Shown piece by piece: positions 33,840 to 50,797 of a stretch of DNA of 64,000 bases. The first letter of the stretch is position 1. Each line of letters starts with the position of its first letter. This DNA comes from Panulirus ornatus (taxonomy: Eukaryota > Arthropoda > Malacostraca > Decapoda > Palinuridae), in NCBI RefSeq assembly GCF_036320965.1, contig NC_092248.1, positions 22,351,321 to 22,415,320 on the forward strand, written 5' to 3'. A model generated the notes under the pieces. The model worked only from the letters and a program-made list of their open reading frames with translations, did no database searches and was not told the DNA's origin. A program made the translations under genes and the position numbers.

Positions 33840-35374
33840 AGTATGTTGGTATGAAGTTTAATGCATTGAACACCCTTCAGAGATGACGTGGCTATGATAG
33901 CACTAAGGTTGCATTGTTCATATCATTTGTTGGCAACACTAGGAAGCACGAGTGTGATGTACTATTCGTCCTGGAGGAAAGTTATCTAATATTCGTTTCA
34001 CCAGAGAAGCTCATCTTCCATGGAGTACAGTGATGATAGCTTCATGAAGATACAACCAAGGTTTATATTATTCGACTTCTGGTTCATGTGGGGATTGCAA
34101 GCTATAGTCTTAGAGTGTCGACACCTAAAGTAACTTTGATTTTCACAAATATCTTCAAACGCTGTTTTCTTTTATAGTTGGCGCTAAATAATAACAGTTT
34201 TCTGTAAGCGTTTACATTCTCGTTTTCTTTAACGCTTTTTTTTCAATTTTGCTCATTTCTTTATCGATACTCGTCATGTTTTTATGCGACTTTTACACGT
34301 GAATTCCATTCCAAAGTAAAAAAAAAAACGCATGATTAGTGTGGTGTAAGTGATAGGGACACATAAAACTCGTATAGCACTAACACCAACAGTGCCTTAT
34401 TGGTACGTAGCCTCAACATCGTTGGTGACAAAATCAAACAGGTCAGTTCTTGTACCAAAAGTGAATTTGATTAAAAGTCCATGAAGAGATCCCATCACAA
34501 TGCCCCGTCTTCCTCCAACAGTATTATAGCTGAAGATGGAAAACTTACCATGTTTAAGAGAATGATGGTTAGTGATCTTCCCTAACCTTTCGAACTCATC
34601 TGTGGAGGAGCCCCATAATATACTGGTGCTACCAGACTAGCAAGAGCAAACTTGGACGAAGGCAGGTTTGTTTACTGCAGGAGCAGCACTAATAGGTCTA
34701 ACACTGGCTAACTTAGCGCAAGCTTAGGAAATCGTGCTCATAATCTATTTTAGGTACCTCTTGGCGGCTTGCTCCTATACCCCCACAGGTACTGCTGAAG
34801 GAGATGGGGCACCACAAGTAGACCTGTCGGTAAAAATAAGCGTCAGGTGTCACTTTGGGACTTCTGGCTGAGGAAGCTCCCTAAGGGTGACTTGAGTCTG
34901 GACTCGCATAACCCAAGAGTTCAGGTATAGTTGTAGTACACTGCCTGACTACCGTCTTCTTGTGGTGATGCCCCCGGATGTATAAGAAGCAGGAAGGATA
35001 TTACGGCTCTCCTTATGGAAAAGGTCAGATCATCTATTCAGTGGAATGATCACAGAGGCAGTTTTTCATTTTTTTTCTGCCACCACCGAACATCTAGCTA
35101 TAGGTCAGGTGCAGTCACACGCTGTGACCTGCCACCAAGTCGAGGCGCCATCAGTAAAGTGACCATATAACGCTACGCTGGGTAGTCACACACCCGTATT
35201 TAAGCCATTAAACACCCGACGTATTTGTTTAGTGAAAATGGACCAATTCTCCATTCGAGCTGTGCGAGTAGTGTCATGCGTCCCTCCACCTTATCGATAA
35301 AAGACTGGTAGTAGCACTCGTCCAAACTTATCCACATCACTTAACATCGGAACATCCACATTGTAGGCCACACT
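33840..35374. other. 1.5 kb without recognisable gene or repeat
   Basis: No ORF of note on either strand and no similarity to the LINE family. It may be ordinary intergenic DNA or an unrecognised old repeat. Confidence 0.5.
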
Positions 35375-37664
35375 TCCAAACATCAGCGAACAACAAGTGA
35401 CTCACTTGCCAAGCCCTCTCATCCATAACAGACTGCATACTTGCCCCTCTTTCCAAAACTCATACATTCACCTCCCTAACAACCCAATCCATAAACAAAT
35501 TAAACAACCAGGGAGACATCACACACCCCAGCCGCAAACCGACATTCACTGAGAACCAAACACTTTCCTCTCCTCCCAATTGTACACATTCCTTACATCC
35601 TTCTAACTACTTACCTCCCACACCATATATTCTTAATACCTTCCACAGAGCATCTCTGTCAACTCTATCATATGCCTTCTCCAAATCCATAAATACTGCA
35701 TACAAATCCATCTGCTTTTCTAAGTATCTCTCACATACATTCTTCAAAGCCAATACCTGATCCACACATCCTCTACCACTTCTGACACCACAATGCTCTT
35801 CCCCAATCTGATGCTCCGTCCATGCCTTCACTCTCTCAATCAATACCCTCCCATATAATTTCCCTGGAATACTCAACAAATTTATACCTCTGAAATTTGA
35901 GCACTCACCTTTATCCCCTTTGCCTTTGTACAATGGCACTATGCATGCATTCCGTCAATCCTCAGGCACCATGAGTCATACATACATTAAATATCCTCAG
36001 CAACCAGTCAACAACACAGTCATCCCCTTTTTTGATAAATTCCACTGCAATGCCAAATCTGCTGCCTTGCTGGCTTTCATCTTCCGCAAAGCTTTTACTA
36101 CCGCTTCTCTGTTTATAAAATCATTCTTCCTAAACCTCTCACTTCGCACACCACTCCGTCCAAAATAGCCTATATCTGCCACTTTATCATGTGACACATT
36201 CAACAAACCTTCAAAATACTCGCTCCATCTCCTTCTCATATCACCACTACTTGTTTTTACCTCCCCATTTGCCCCCTTCGCTGATGTTCCCATTTGTTCC
36301 CTTGTCTTACGCACTTTATTTACCTCCTTCCAAAACATCTTTTTATTCTCCCTAAGATTTAATGATGCTCTCTCACCCCAACTCTCATTTGCCCTCTTTT
36401 TCACGTCTTGCACCTTTCTCTTGACCTCCTGCCTCTTTCTTTTATACATTTCCCAGTCATTTGCACTATTTCCCAGCAAAAATCGTCCAAATATCTCTCT
36501 CTTCTCTTTCACTAATCATCTTACTTTTCCCCAACACTCAATACCCTTTCTAATCTGCCCATCTCCCACGCTTCCCATGCCACAAGCATCTTTTGCGCAA
36601 GCCATCACTGCTTCCCAAAATACTTCCCATTCTTCCCCCACTCCCCTTACGTCCTTTGCTCTCACCTTTTTCCATTCTGCACTCTGTCTCTTTTGGTACT
36701 TCCTCACACAAGTATCTTTCCCAAGCTCACTTACTCTCTCCACTCTCTTCAACCCAACATTCTCTCTTCTTTTCTGAAAACCCATACAAATCTTCCCCTT
36801 CGCCTCTACAAGATAATGATCAGACATCCCTCCAGTTGCACCTCTCAGCCCATTAACATCAAAAAGTCTCTCTTTCGCACGCCTATCAATTAACACGTAA
36901 TCCAATAACGCTCTTTGGCCATCTCTCCTACTTACATACGTATACCAATTATTCCCAATCACCAGTCCTTTTTCAGCACACAAATCTACAAGCTCTTCAC
37001 CATTTCCATTTACAACACTGAACACCCCATGCACACCAATCATTCCCTCACTGCCACATTACTCACATTTGCATTCAAATCACCCATCACTATAACCCGA
37101 TCTCGTGCATCAAAACTACTAACACACTAACTCAGCTGCTCCCAAAACACTTACCTCTCATCATCTTTCTTCTCATGCCCAGGTGCATATACACCAATAA
37201 TCACCCATCTCTCTCCATCGACTTTCAGTTTCACCCATACCAATCTAGAGTCTACTTGCTTACACTGTATCATATACTCCCACCACTCCTGTTTCAGGAG
37301 TAGTGCTACTACTTCCCTTTCTCTTGTCCTCTCATAAACCCCTGACTTTATTCCCAAAACATTACTAAACCACTCTCACCCTTTATCCTTGAAATTCATT
37401 TCACTCACAGACAAAACATCCAGGTTTCCTTTCCTCAAACATACTATCTATCTCTCCTTTGTTCTCGTCTTGTTTACATCCACACATATTTAGACACCCC
37501 AATCTGAGCCTTCGAGGAGGATAAGCAATCCCCGCGTGACCACTTCTGTTTCCCCTATCCCTGGGGATAGGGGAAAAAGAATACTTGCCAGGCATTCCTC
37601 ACGTGTCGTAGAAGGCGACTAAAGGGGAGAGGTTAGAAACCCTCCACTCCTTGAATTCTAACTT

Positions 37665-37666
<2 letters not shown>
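35375..37666 (-). mobile_element. RTE-like LINE copy O, complete 5' end, 3' truncated within RT
   Basis: Minus-strand order from the 5' end: 5' UTR with its terminal palindrome (37,546-37,567), endonuclease fragments (37,151-37,357 IGVYAPGH; 36,516-37,043 SRRDGQRALLDYVL and GGMSDHYLVEAK), linker (35,997-36,512) and RT (35,607-35,939, CSNFRGINLLS, AVFMDLEKAYDRVDRD). It ends at the FADD region near 35,380, with no 3' UTR. Broken by several frameshifts. Confidence 0.9.

Positions 37667-37725
<59 letters not shown>
37667..37725 (+). repeat. (TA)n between LINE copies O and P
   Basis: About 29 TA units, placed between the 5' end of copy O and the 3' end of copy P. Confidence 0.97.
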
Positions 37726-37727
<2 letters not shown>

Positions 37728-40670
37728 TTTTACTTTGTCGCTGTCTCCCGCGTTAGCGAGGTAGCGCAGGGAAACAGACGAAAGAAAGGCCCAACCCACC
37801 CACATACACATGTATACACGTCCACAACCGCACATATACATACCTATACATCTCAACGTATACATATACATACACACAGACATATACATATATACACATG
37901 TACATAATTCATAGTCTCCTCTTACTCATTCCCATCGCCATCCCGCCACACATGAAATGAAAACCCCCACCCCCGCAGGAGCGCGAGGTAGCGCTAGGAA
38001 AAGACAACTAAGGCCACATTCGCTCACACTCAGTCTCTAGCTGTCATGTATAATGCACCGAAACCACAGCTCCCTTTCCACATCCAGGCCCCACAAAACT
38101 TTCCACTGTTTATTCCAAACGCTTCACATGCCCGGTTCAATCCACTGACAGCACGAAGACCCCAGTATACCACATCATTCCAATTCATTCTATTCCTCGC
38201 ACGCCTTTTACCCTCCTGCATGTTCAGGCCCCGATCACTCAAAATCTTTTTCACTCCATCTTTCCACCTCCAATTTGGTCTCCCATTTCTCCTCGTTCCC
38301 TCTACCTCAGACTCATATATCCTCTTTGTCAATCTTTCCTCACTTATTCTCTCCATGTGCCCAAACCATTTCAAAACACCCTCTTCTGCTCTCTCAACCA
38401 CGCTCTTTTTATTTCCACATATCTCTCTTACCCTTACATTACTTACTCGATCAAACCACCTCACACCACACATTGTCCTCAAACATCTCATTTCCAGCAC
38501 ATCCACCCTCCTCCGCACAACTCTATCCATAGCACATGCCTTGCAACCATATAACATTGTTGGAACCACTATTCCTTCAAACATACCCATTTTTGCTTTC
38601 CAAGAAAACGTTCTCGACTTCCACACATTTTTTCCACACATTTAATTCACTGAGAACTTGTCAATTTTCCTCTCTTCCTACACGCACACATGCCTTACAT
38701 CCTCGATAAAAACTTTTCACTGCTTCTATCAACTTACCTCCCACACCATATATTCTTAATACCTTCCACAGAGAATCTCTATCAACTCTATCATATGCCT
38801 TCTCCAGATCCATAAATGCTACATACAAATCCAATTGTTTTTCTAAGTACTTCTTACATACATACTTCAAAGCAAACACCTGATCCACACATCCTCTACC
38901 ACTTCTGAAACCACATTGCTCTTCCCCAATCTGATGCTCTGTACATGCCTTCACAAACTTATACCTCTATAATTTGAGCACTCACTCTTATCCCCTTTGC
39001 CTTTGTGCAATGGCACAATGCAAGCATTCCGCCAGTCCTCAGGCACGTCACCATGAGTCATATATACATCAAATAACCTTACCAACCAGTCAACAATACA
39101 GTCACCCCCTTTTTTAATAAATTCCACTGCAATACCATCCAAACCCGCTGCCTTGCCGACTTTCATCTTCCGCAAAAGCTTTTACTACCTCTTTTCTGTT
39201 TACCAAATTTTCGATAACCCTCTCATTTTGCACACCACCTCGACCAAGTCACGTTATATCTGCCACCATATCATCAAACACATTCTACAAACATTCAAAA
39301 TACTCACTCCATCTCCTCACATCACCACTACTTGTTATCACCTCCCCATTAGCTCCCTTTACTGATGTTTCCATTTGTCTTACGCACTTTATTTACCTCC
39401 TTCCAAAACATCTTTTTATTCTCCCTAAAATTTAATGATACTCTCTCACCCCAACTCTGATTTCCCCTCTTTTTCGTCTATTGCACCTTTCTCTTGACCT
39501 CCTACCTCTTTCTTTTATACATCGCCCAGTCATTTGCATTATTTCCCTTTAAAATTGTCCAAATGCCTCTCTCAACTCTTTCAATAATAATCTTACTTCT
39601 TCATCCCACCACTCACTATCCTTTCTAATCTGCCCACCTCCCACGCTTTTCATGCCACAAGCATCTTTTGCACAAGCCATCATTGCTTCCCTAAAAACAC
39701 CCCATCCCTCTCCCACTCCCCTTACGTCCTCAGTTCTCACCTTTTTCTATTCTCTACTCAGTCTCTCCAGGTATTTCCTCACACAAGTCCCCCTCCCAAG
39801 CTCACCTACTCTCACCACTCTCTTCACCCCAACATTCTCTCTTCTTTTCTGAAAACCTCCGCAAATCTTCACCTTCGCCTCCACAAGATAATTATCAGAC
39901 ATCTCTCCAGTTGCACCTCTCAGCACATTAACATCCAAAAGGCCCTCTTTCGCTCTCCTATCAATTAACACGTAATCCAATAACGCTTTTTGGCCATCTC
40001 TCCAACTTACATACGTATACTTATGTATATCTCTCTTTTTAAACCAATTATTCCCAATCACTAGCCCTTTTTCAGCACATAAATCTACAAGCTCTTCACC
40101 ATTTCCATTTACAACACTGAACACCCCAGGCACACCAATTATTACCTCAACTGCCACATTACTCTCCTTTCATTCAAATCACCCATTAATATAACCCGAT
40201 CTCGTGCATCAAAACTGCTAACACACTCTCTCAGCTGCTCCCAAAATACTTGCCTCTCATGATCTCTCTTATCATGTCCAGGTGCATATGCACCAAAAAT
40301 CACCCATATCTCTCCATCCACTTTCAGTTTTACCCACGTCAATCTAGAGTTTAGTTTCTTACACTCTATCACATACTCCCACCACTCCTGTTTCAGGAGT
40401 AGTGCTACTCCTTCCCTTGCTCTTGTCCTCTCACTAACCCCTGACTTTACTCCCAAAACATTACCAAACCACTCTTCACTTTACCCTTGAGCTTCGTTTT
40501 ACTCAGAGCCAAAACATCCAGGTTTCTTTCCTGAAACATACTACCTATCTCTCCTTTTTTCTCATCTTGGTTACATCCACACACATTTAGACACGCCAAT
40601 CTGAGCCTTCTAGGAGGATGAGCACTCCCCGCGTGACTCCTTCTTCTGTTTTCCCGTTTAGAAAGTTAGA

Positions 40671-40674
<4 letters not shown>
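37726..40674 (-). mobile_element. RTE-like LINE copy P (long 3' UTR), both ends present, internal deletions
   Basis: 3' end at 37,730 (TTTACTTTGTCGCTGTCTCC on plus), 5' UTR reaching 40,674. The middle of the RT palm is missing: at about 38,641 ENVWKSRT-type sequence is joined to SDW-FSVN sequence, deleting QGCVMSPW through FADD and FRYLG. A second deletion of about 50 nt lies at 38,955. The endonuclease is readable at 40,142-40,456 (GAYAPGHDKRDHERQVFWEQ) and 39,747-40,157 (YVSWRDGQKALLDYVLIDRR). Confidence 0.9.
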
Positions 40675-40751
<77 letters not shown>

Positions 40752-40756
40752 TATAT
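40675..40756 (+). repeat. (TA)n microsatellite
   Basis: About 40 TA units with one AAATA interruption near the right end. Confidence 0.97.
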
Positions 40757-40997
40757 TCTATCTATTTCTATCATACTATTCGCCATTTCCCGCATTAGCG
40801 AGGTAGCGTTGAGAACAGAGGACTGGGCCCTTGAGGGAATATCCTCACCTGGGCCCCTTCTCTGTTCCCTCTTTTGGAAAATTAAAAAAAAAAGTGAGAG
40901 GGGAGGATTTCCAGCCCCCCGCTCCCTCCCCTTTTAGTCGCCTTCTACGACACGCAGGGAAAACGTGGGAAGTATTCTTTCTCCCCTATCCCCAGGG

Positions 40998-41000
<3 letters not shown>
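40757..41000 (-). mobile_element. Short non-autonomous element 2 (LINE-end composite)
   Basis: Same family as 23,989-24,230. On the minus strand it runs from TATCCCTGGGGATAGGGG to CTACCTCGCTAATGCGGGA and AATGGCGAATAGTATGATAG. Complete, and flanked on both sides by TA repeats. Confidence 0.85.

Positions 41001-41075
<75 letters not shown>
41001..41075 (+). repeat. (TA)n microsatellite
   Basis: About 37 TA units followed by a 22-bp T tract that is the tail of LINE copy S. Confidence 0.97.
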
Positions 41076-41092
<17 letters not shown>

Positions 41093-42034
41093 TTTTATAC
41101 TTTGTCGCTGTCTCCCGCGTTTGCGAGGTAGCGCAAGGAAACAGACGAAAGAAATGGCCCAACCCCCCCCCATACACATGTACATACACACGTCCACACA
41201 CGCAAATATACATACCTACACAGCTTTCCATGGTTTACCCCGGACGCTTCACATGCCTTGATTCAATCCACTGACAGCACGTCAACCCCTGTATACCACA
41301 TCGCTCCAATTCACTCTATTCCTTGCCCTCCTTTCACCCTCCTGCATGTTCAGGCCCCGATCACACAAAATCCTTTTCACTCCATCTTTCCACCTCCAAT
41401 TTGGTCTCCCTCTTCTCCTCGTTCCCTCCACCTCCGACACATATATCCTCTTGGTCAATCTTTCCTTACTCATTCTCTCCATGTGCCCAAACCATTTCAA
41501 AACACCCTCTTCTGCTCTCTCAGCCACGCTCTTTTTATTTCCAGACATCTCTCTTACCCTTACGTTACTTACTCGATCAAACCACCTCACACCACACATT
41601 GTCCTCAAACATCTCATTTCCAGCACATCCATCCTCCTGCGCACAACTCTATCCATAGCCCACGCCTCGCAACCATACAACATTGTTGGAACCACTATTC
41701 CTTCAAACATACCCATTTTTGCTTTCCGGGATAATGTTCTCGACTTCCACACATTTTTCAAGGCTCCCAAAATTTTCGCCCCCTCCCCCACCCTATGATC
41801 CACTTCCGCTTCCATGGTTCCATCCGCTGACAGATCCACTCCCAGATATCTAAAACACTTCACTTCCTCCAGTTTTTCTCCATTCAAACTCACCTCCCAA
41901 TTGACTTGACCCTCAACCCTACTGTACCTAATAACCTTGCTCTTATTCACATTTACTCTTAACTTTCTTCTTCCACACACTTTACCAAACTCAGTCACCA
42001 GCTTCTGCAGTTTCTCACATGAATCCGCCACCAG
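41076..42034 (-). mobile_element. RTE-like LINE copy S (short 3' UTR), 5' truncated
   Basis: Poly-T (tail on the minus strand) then the 3' UTR, and an open ORF up to VADSCEKLQKLVTEFGKVCG, where it meets copy T head to head at 42,034. The subfamily stop and LCDRG are present; DLSADGT replaces DLAADGT, a change shared with copy T. Confidence 0.93.
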
Positions 42035-46231
<4,197 letters not shown>

Positions 46232-48816
46232 TATGTTGGGGTGAAGAGAGTGGTGAGAGTAAGTGAGCTTGGGAAGGAGATTTGTGTGAGGAAGTACCAG
46301 GAGAGACTGAGTGCAGAATGGAAAAAGGTGAGAGCAACGGACGTAAATGGAGTGGGGGAGGAATGGGATGTATTTAGGGAAGCTGTGATAGTTTGAGCAA
46401 AAGATGCTTGCGGCATGAGAAGCTTGGGAGGTGGGCAGATTAGAGAGGTTAGTGAGTGATGGGATGAAGAAGTAAGATTATTAGTGAAATAGAAGAGAGA
46501 GGCATTTGGATGAGTTTTGCAGGGAAATGGTGCAAGTGACTGGGAGATGTATAAAAGAATGAGGCAGAAGGTCAAGAGAAAGGTGCAAGAGGTGAAAAAG
46601 AGGGCAAATGAGAGTTAGGGTGAGAAAGTATTATTCAATCTTAGGGAGAATGAAAATATGTTTTGGAAGGAGTAAATAAAGTGCGTAAGACAAGAGAACG
46701 AATCGGTTGAAGGGGATAAATGGGGAGGTGATAACAAGTAGTGGTGATGTGAGAAGGAGATGGAGTGAGTATTTTGAAGGTTTGTTGGATGTGTTGGAGG
46801 ATAGAGTGGCAGATATAGGGTGTTTTGGTCGAGGTGGTGTACGAAGTGAGAGAGCCTGGAAGAATGATTTGGTTAACAGAGAAGAGGTAGTGAAAGCTTT
46901 GCGGAAGATGAAGGCCGGCAAGGCGGCGGGTTTGGATGGTATTGTAGTGGAATTTATTAAAAAAACGGGTGACTGTGTTGTTGACTGATTGGTGAGGATA
47001 TTCAATATATGGATGGCTCACGGTGAAGTGACAGAGGATTGGCGGAAGCATGCATAGTGCCATTGTACAAAGGCAAAGGGGATAAAGGTAAGTGCTCAAA
47101 TTCCAGAGGTATAAGTTTGTTGAGTATTCCTGGGAAATTATATGAGAGGATATTGATTGAGAGGGTGAAGGCATGTACAGAACGTCAGATTTGGGAAGAG
47201 CAGTGTGGTTTCAGAAGTGGTAGAGGATGTGTGGATCAGGTGTTTGCTTTGAAGAATCTATGTGAGAAATTCATAGAAAAACAAATGAATTTGTATGTAG
47301 CATTTATGGATGTGGAGAAGGCATATGATAGAGTTGATAGAGATGCTCAGTGGAAGGTACTAAGAGTATATGGTTGGGTTTGGGAGGCAAGTTGCTGGAA
47401 GCAATGAAAAGTTTTTGTCGAGGATGTAAGGAATGTGTACGAGTAGGAAGAGAGGAAAGTGATTGGTTCTTAGTGAATGTCGGTGTGCGGCAAGGGGGAG
47501 TGATGTCTCCATGGTTGTTTGTTTAATGGATCGGGTTGTTATGGAGGTGAATGCAAGAGTTTTGGAAAGAGGGGCAAGTATGCAGTCTGTTGTGAATGGG
47601 GCTTGGGAAGTGAGTCAATTCTTTTTCGCTGATGATACAGCGCTGGTGGCTGATTCGGATGAGAAACGGCCGAAGCTAGTGACTGAATTTGGTAAAGTGT
47701 GTGTAAAAAGAGAGCTGAGAGTAAATGTGAATAAGAGCAAGGTGGTTAGGTACAGTAGGATTGAGGGACAAGTCAATTGGGAGGTAAGTTTAAATGGAGA
47801 AAAACTGGAGGAAGTGTAGTGTTTTAAATATCTGGGAGTGGATTTGGTAGCGGATGGAACCATGGAAGAGGAAATGAGTCACAGGGTAGGGAAGGGGGCG
47901 AAAGTTCTGGGAGCGTTGAAAAATTGTGGAAGGCGAGAGCATTATCTCGGAAAGCAAAAATAGGTATGTTTGAAGGAATAGTGGCTCCAACAATATTATA
48001 TGGTTGCCAGGTGTGAGCGAGAGATAGAGTTGTGCGGAGGAGGGTGGATGTGTTGGAAATGAGATGTTTTAGGACAATATGTGGTGTGAGGTGGTTTGAT
48101 CGAGTAAGTAATGAAAGTGTAAGAGAGATGTGAGGTGATAAAAAGAGTGTGGTTGAGAGAGCAGAAGAGGGTTTTTTGAAATGGTTTGGTCACATGGAAA
48201 GAATGTGTGAGGAAAGATTGACTAAGAGGATATATGTGTCAGAGGTGGAGTGAACGATGTGAAGTGGGAGACCAAATTGGAGATGGAAAGACGGAGTGAA
48301 AAAGATTTTGAGCGATCTTGGCCTGAACATGCAGGAGGATGAAAGGCGTGCAAGGAATAAAGTGAGTTGGAACGATGTAGTATACCGGGGTCGACGTGCT
48401 ATCAGTGGATTGAACCAGGGCGTGTGAAGCGTCTGGGGTAAACTATGGAAAGTTTTGTGTGGCCTGGATGTGGAAAGGGTGCTGTGGTTTCTGTGCATTT
48501 TATATGACAGCTAGAGACTGAGTGTGAACGAATGTGGCCTATGTTGTCTTTTCTTAGCGCTATGTCGCGCGCATGCATGGGGAAGGATTGTCATTTCATG
48601 TGTCGAGGTGGCGACGCAAATGAATAAGTATGAATTCTGTACATGTGTATATATCTATATGCCTGTGTATGTATGTATATATATACGTTGAAATGTATAG
48701 GTATGTATATGTGCGTGTGTGGACGTATGTATATACATGTGTATGGGGGTGGGTTGGGCCATTTCTTTCGTCTGTTTCCTTGCGCTACCTCGCAAACGCG
48801 GGAGACAGCGACAAAG
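46232..48816 (+). mobile_element. RTE-like LINE copy W (long 3' UTR, old), 5' truncated
   Basis: Starts at the end of the endonuclease/linker (VGVKRVVRVSELGKEICVRK) and runs through RT fragments 46,707-46,988, 47,039-47,407 and 47,463-47,819 to a complete 3' end (CGGGAGACAGCGACAAAG) and poly(A). Many indels are present, including loss inside the GLRQGCVMSPW block. Confidence 0.9.
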
Positions 48817-49166
<350 letters not shown>

Positions 49167-50512
49167 ATATATATACATTTATATACATTAGTACATGCTC
49201 GCCATTTTGTCGCATTAGGAAGGTAGCTTACCTTTTCAAGTCCTTGTCTTATTTTCAAGGTAAACTCCAGCAACCTAAAATAACGTGGGATATTTTCACT
49301 CCAATCTTTACAGTAACTTTAAATCAGTACTTCTTTAAACCATATTTAAGGGAAACCTAGTAAGAACACGAGACTCGCAGTTATACAGAGATCTGAAGTT
49401 GTGAATACCAAAATGCAAACAATTACGTATTATGAAAGCGACTCAATGTGCCAAGTAATGGAATAAGGTCTTCTATTTCCCGAAAGGAAGACTTGCGCTG
49501 GACAATCGTCATACACTTCAATCCTATCATCTCTGTGAGGCTACCTGTTCAGACCCTACACATATCTCCCTACTGAGTATGAGTGCCCTCACATATTTGT
49601 TCTTCATACAGTTCCCGTTAACGACACTTGTTAAACATCCTTCCTCTTCATTGCCCAAAGCCTTTCCTGTTTGTTTGGGGGTATACAAACCAACATAGAA
49701 TCGCTGATTTCTCCCCTTTCCATTTCCACTTCCAAGGTGTAACTAACTTCTACTTCCTACTTCTCGCACGTCCTCTAATTTATCGATAATTCATCGCCTC
49801 CATTTTTGGGCCTCACTTTAGTATATTAGTAACTGATGATTTACTTATATCGAAGATGGAAGAACTATTAAGTGAAAAAAAGAAAGAAATCAAAATTAGT
49901 TCGTCATATCGTCCTAAAAAAAAGTAGTTCATGAGATGCGATTCTACTTCCATTTATCGAAACCCACTTACTTGAGCTCTGACTTGTGACTCGACTCCAA
50001 TTTATTAATAGGTTTTTCCACAAGTACTTGCCTCACTCATGGAAACTACAACTTAACAATTCACCAAAGCAATTCCTTCCCTTCTTTATGAACGAATGGT
50101 GAATGGTACTTTCTTCCACTACATCTCGTACGATTTGTACTAATTCAGTAATAGTTCTCATACGACATGTTCACTTTAGCTGACCGTATAGTGACGTATT
50201 TCAGACACACAAAGTTCTCCATAGTTCTCCATCCAGCTGTGTCTTAGTAGGAACTACTTCAATAAGTGTAAAGCTCCTCATGAAACAAAAGAGGGACGTG
50301 CAGCACTGTGTTTGTATAGCTAGACTACTGTGGGCACCCTAACTTGAGGCCACACTACCCGTCCAGGGACGGTGGGTAGGATTCGCTTGCCTCTCTTATC
50401 TGATGGATACCTAATCCCAACCCTGTCCTTATATTTGCCCTCAACGCTTATGCAACCGTTCCTCATACTTGACTCTCCTTCACTCACATTCACTTAATGT
50501 ATCCTCACACCG
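49167..50512. other. 1.3 kb without recognisable gene or repeat
   Basis: AT-rich, no LINE-derived sequence, no exon-like peptide. It separates the LINE-rich blocks and may be single-copy flank. Confidence 0.5.
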
Positions 50513-50797
50513 TCACACTTTCAGTAACTCATATCCGTTACTGATATGAGGTGGAAGGATGGAGTGAAAAAGATTTTGAGCGATCGGGGCCTGAAAATGC
50601 AAGAGGGTAAAAGGCGTGCAAGAAATAGAGCGAATTTGAACGATATGGTATACCGGGGTCGACGTGCTGTCAGTGGATTGAACCAGGGCATATGAAGTTT
50701 CTGGGATAAACCATGGAAAGTTTTGTGGGGCCTGGATGTGGAAAAGGAGCTGTGGTTTCGGTGAATTATTACATGGGAGCTAGAGACTGAGTGTGAA
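50513..50797 (+). mobile_element. Inverted LINE 3' fragment with 38-bp foreign insert
   Basis: Starts with a non-LINE piece (TCACACTTTCAGTAACTC onward, 50,513-50,551), then plus-strand LINE from the RT tail ([20 protein letters not shown]) to GAGACTGAGTGTGAAC in the long 3' UTR. It is the reverse complement of 54,738-55,023 with point differences. Confidence 0.88.
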
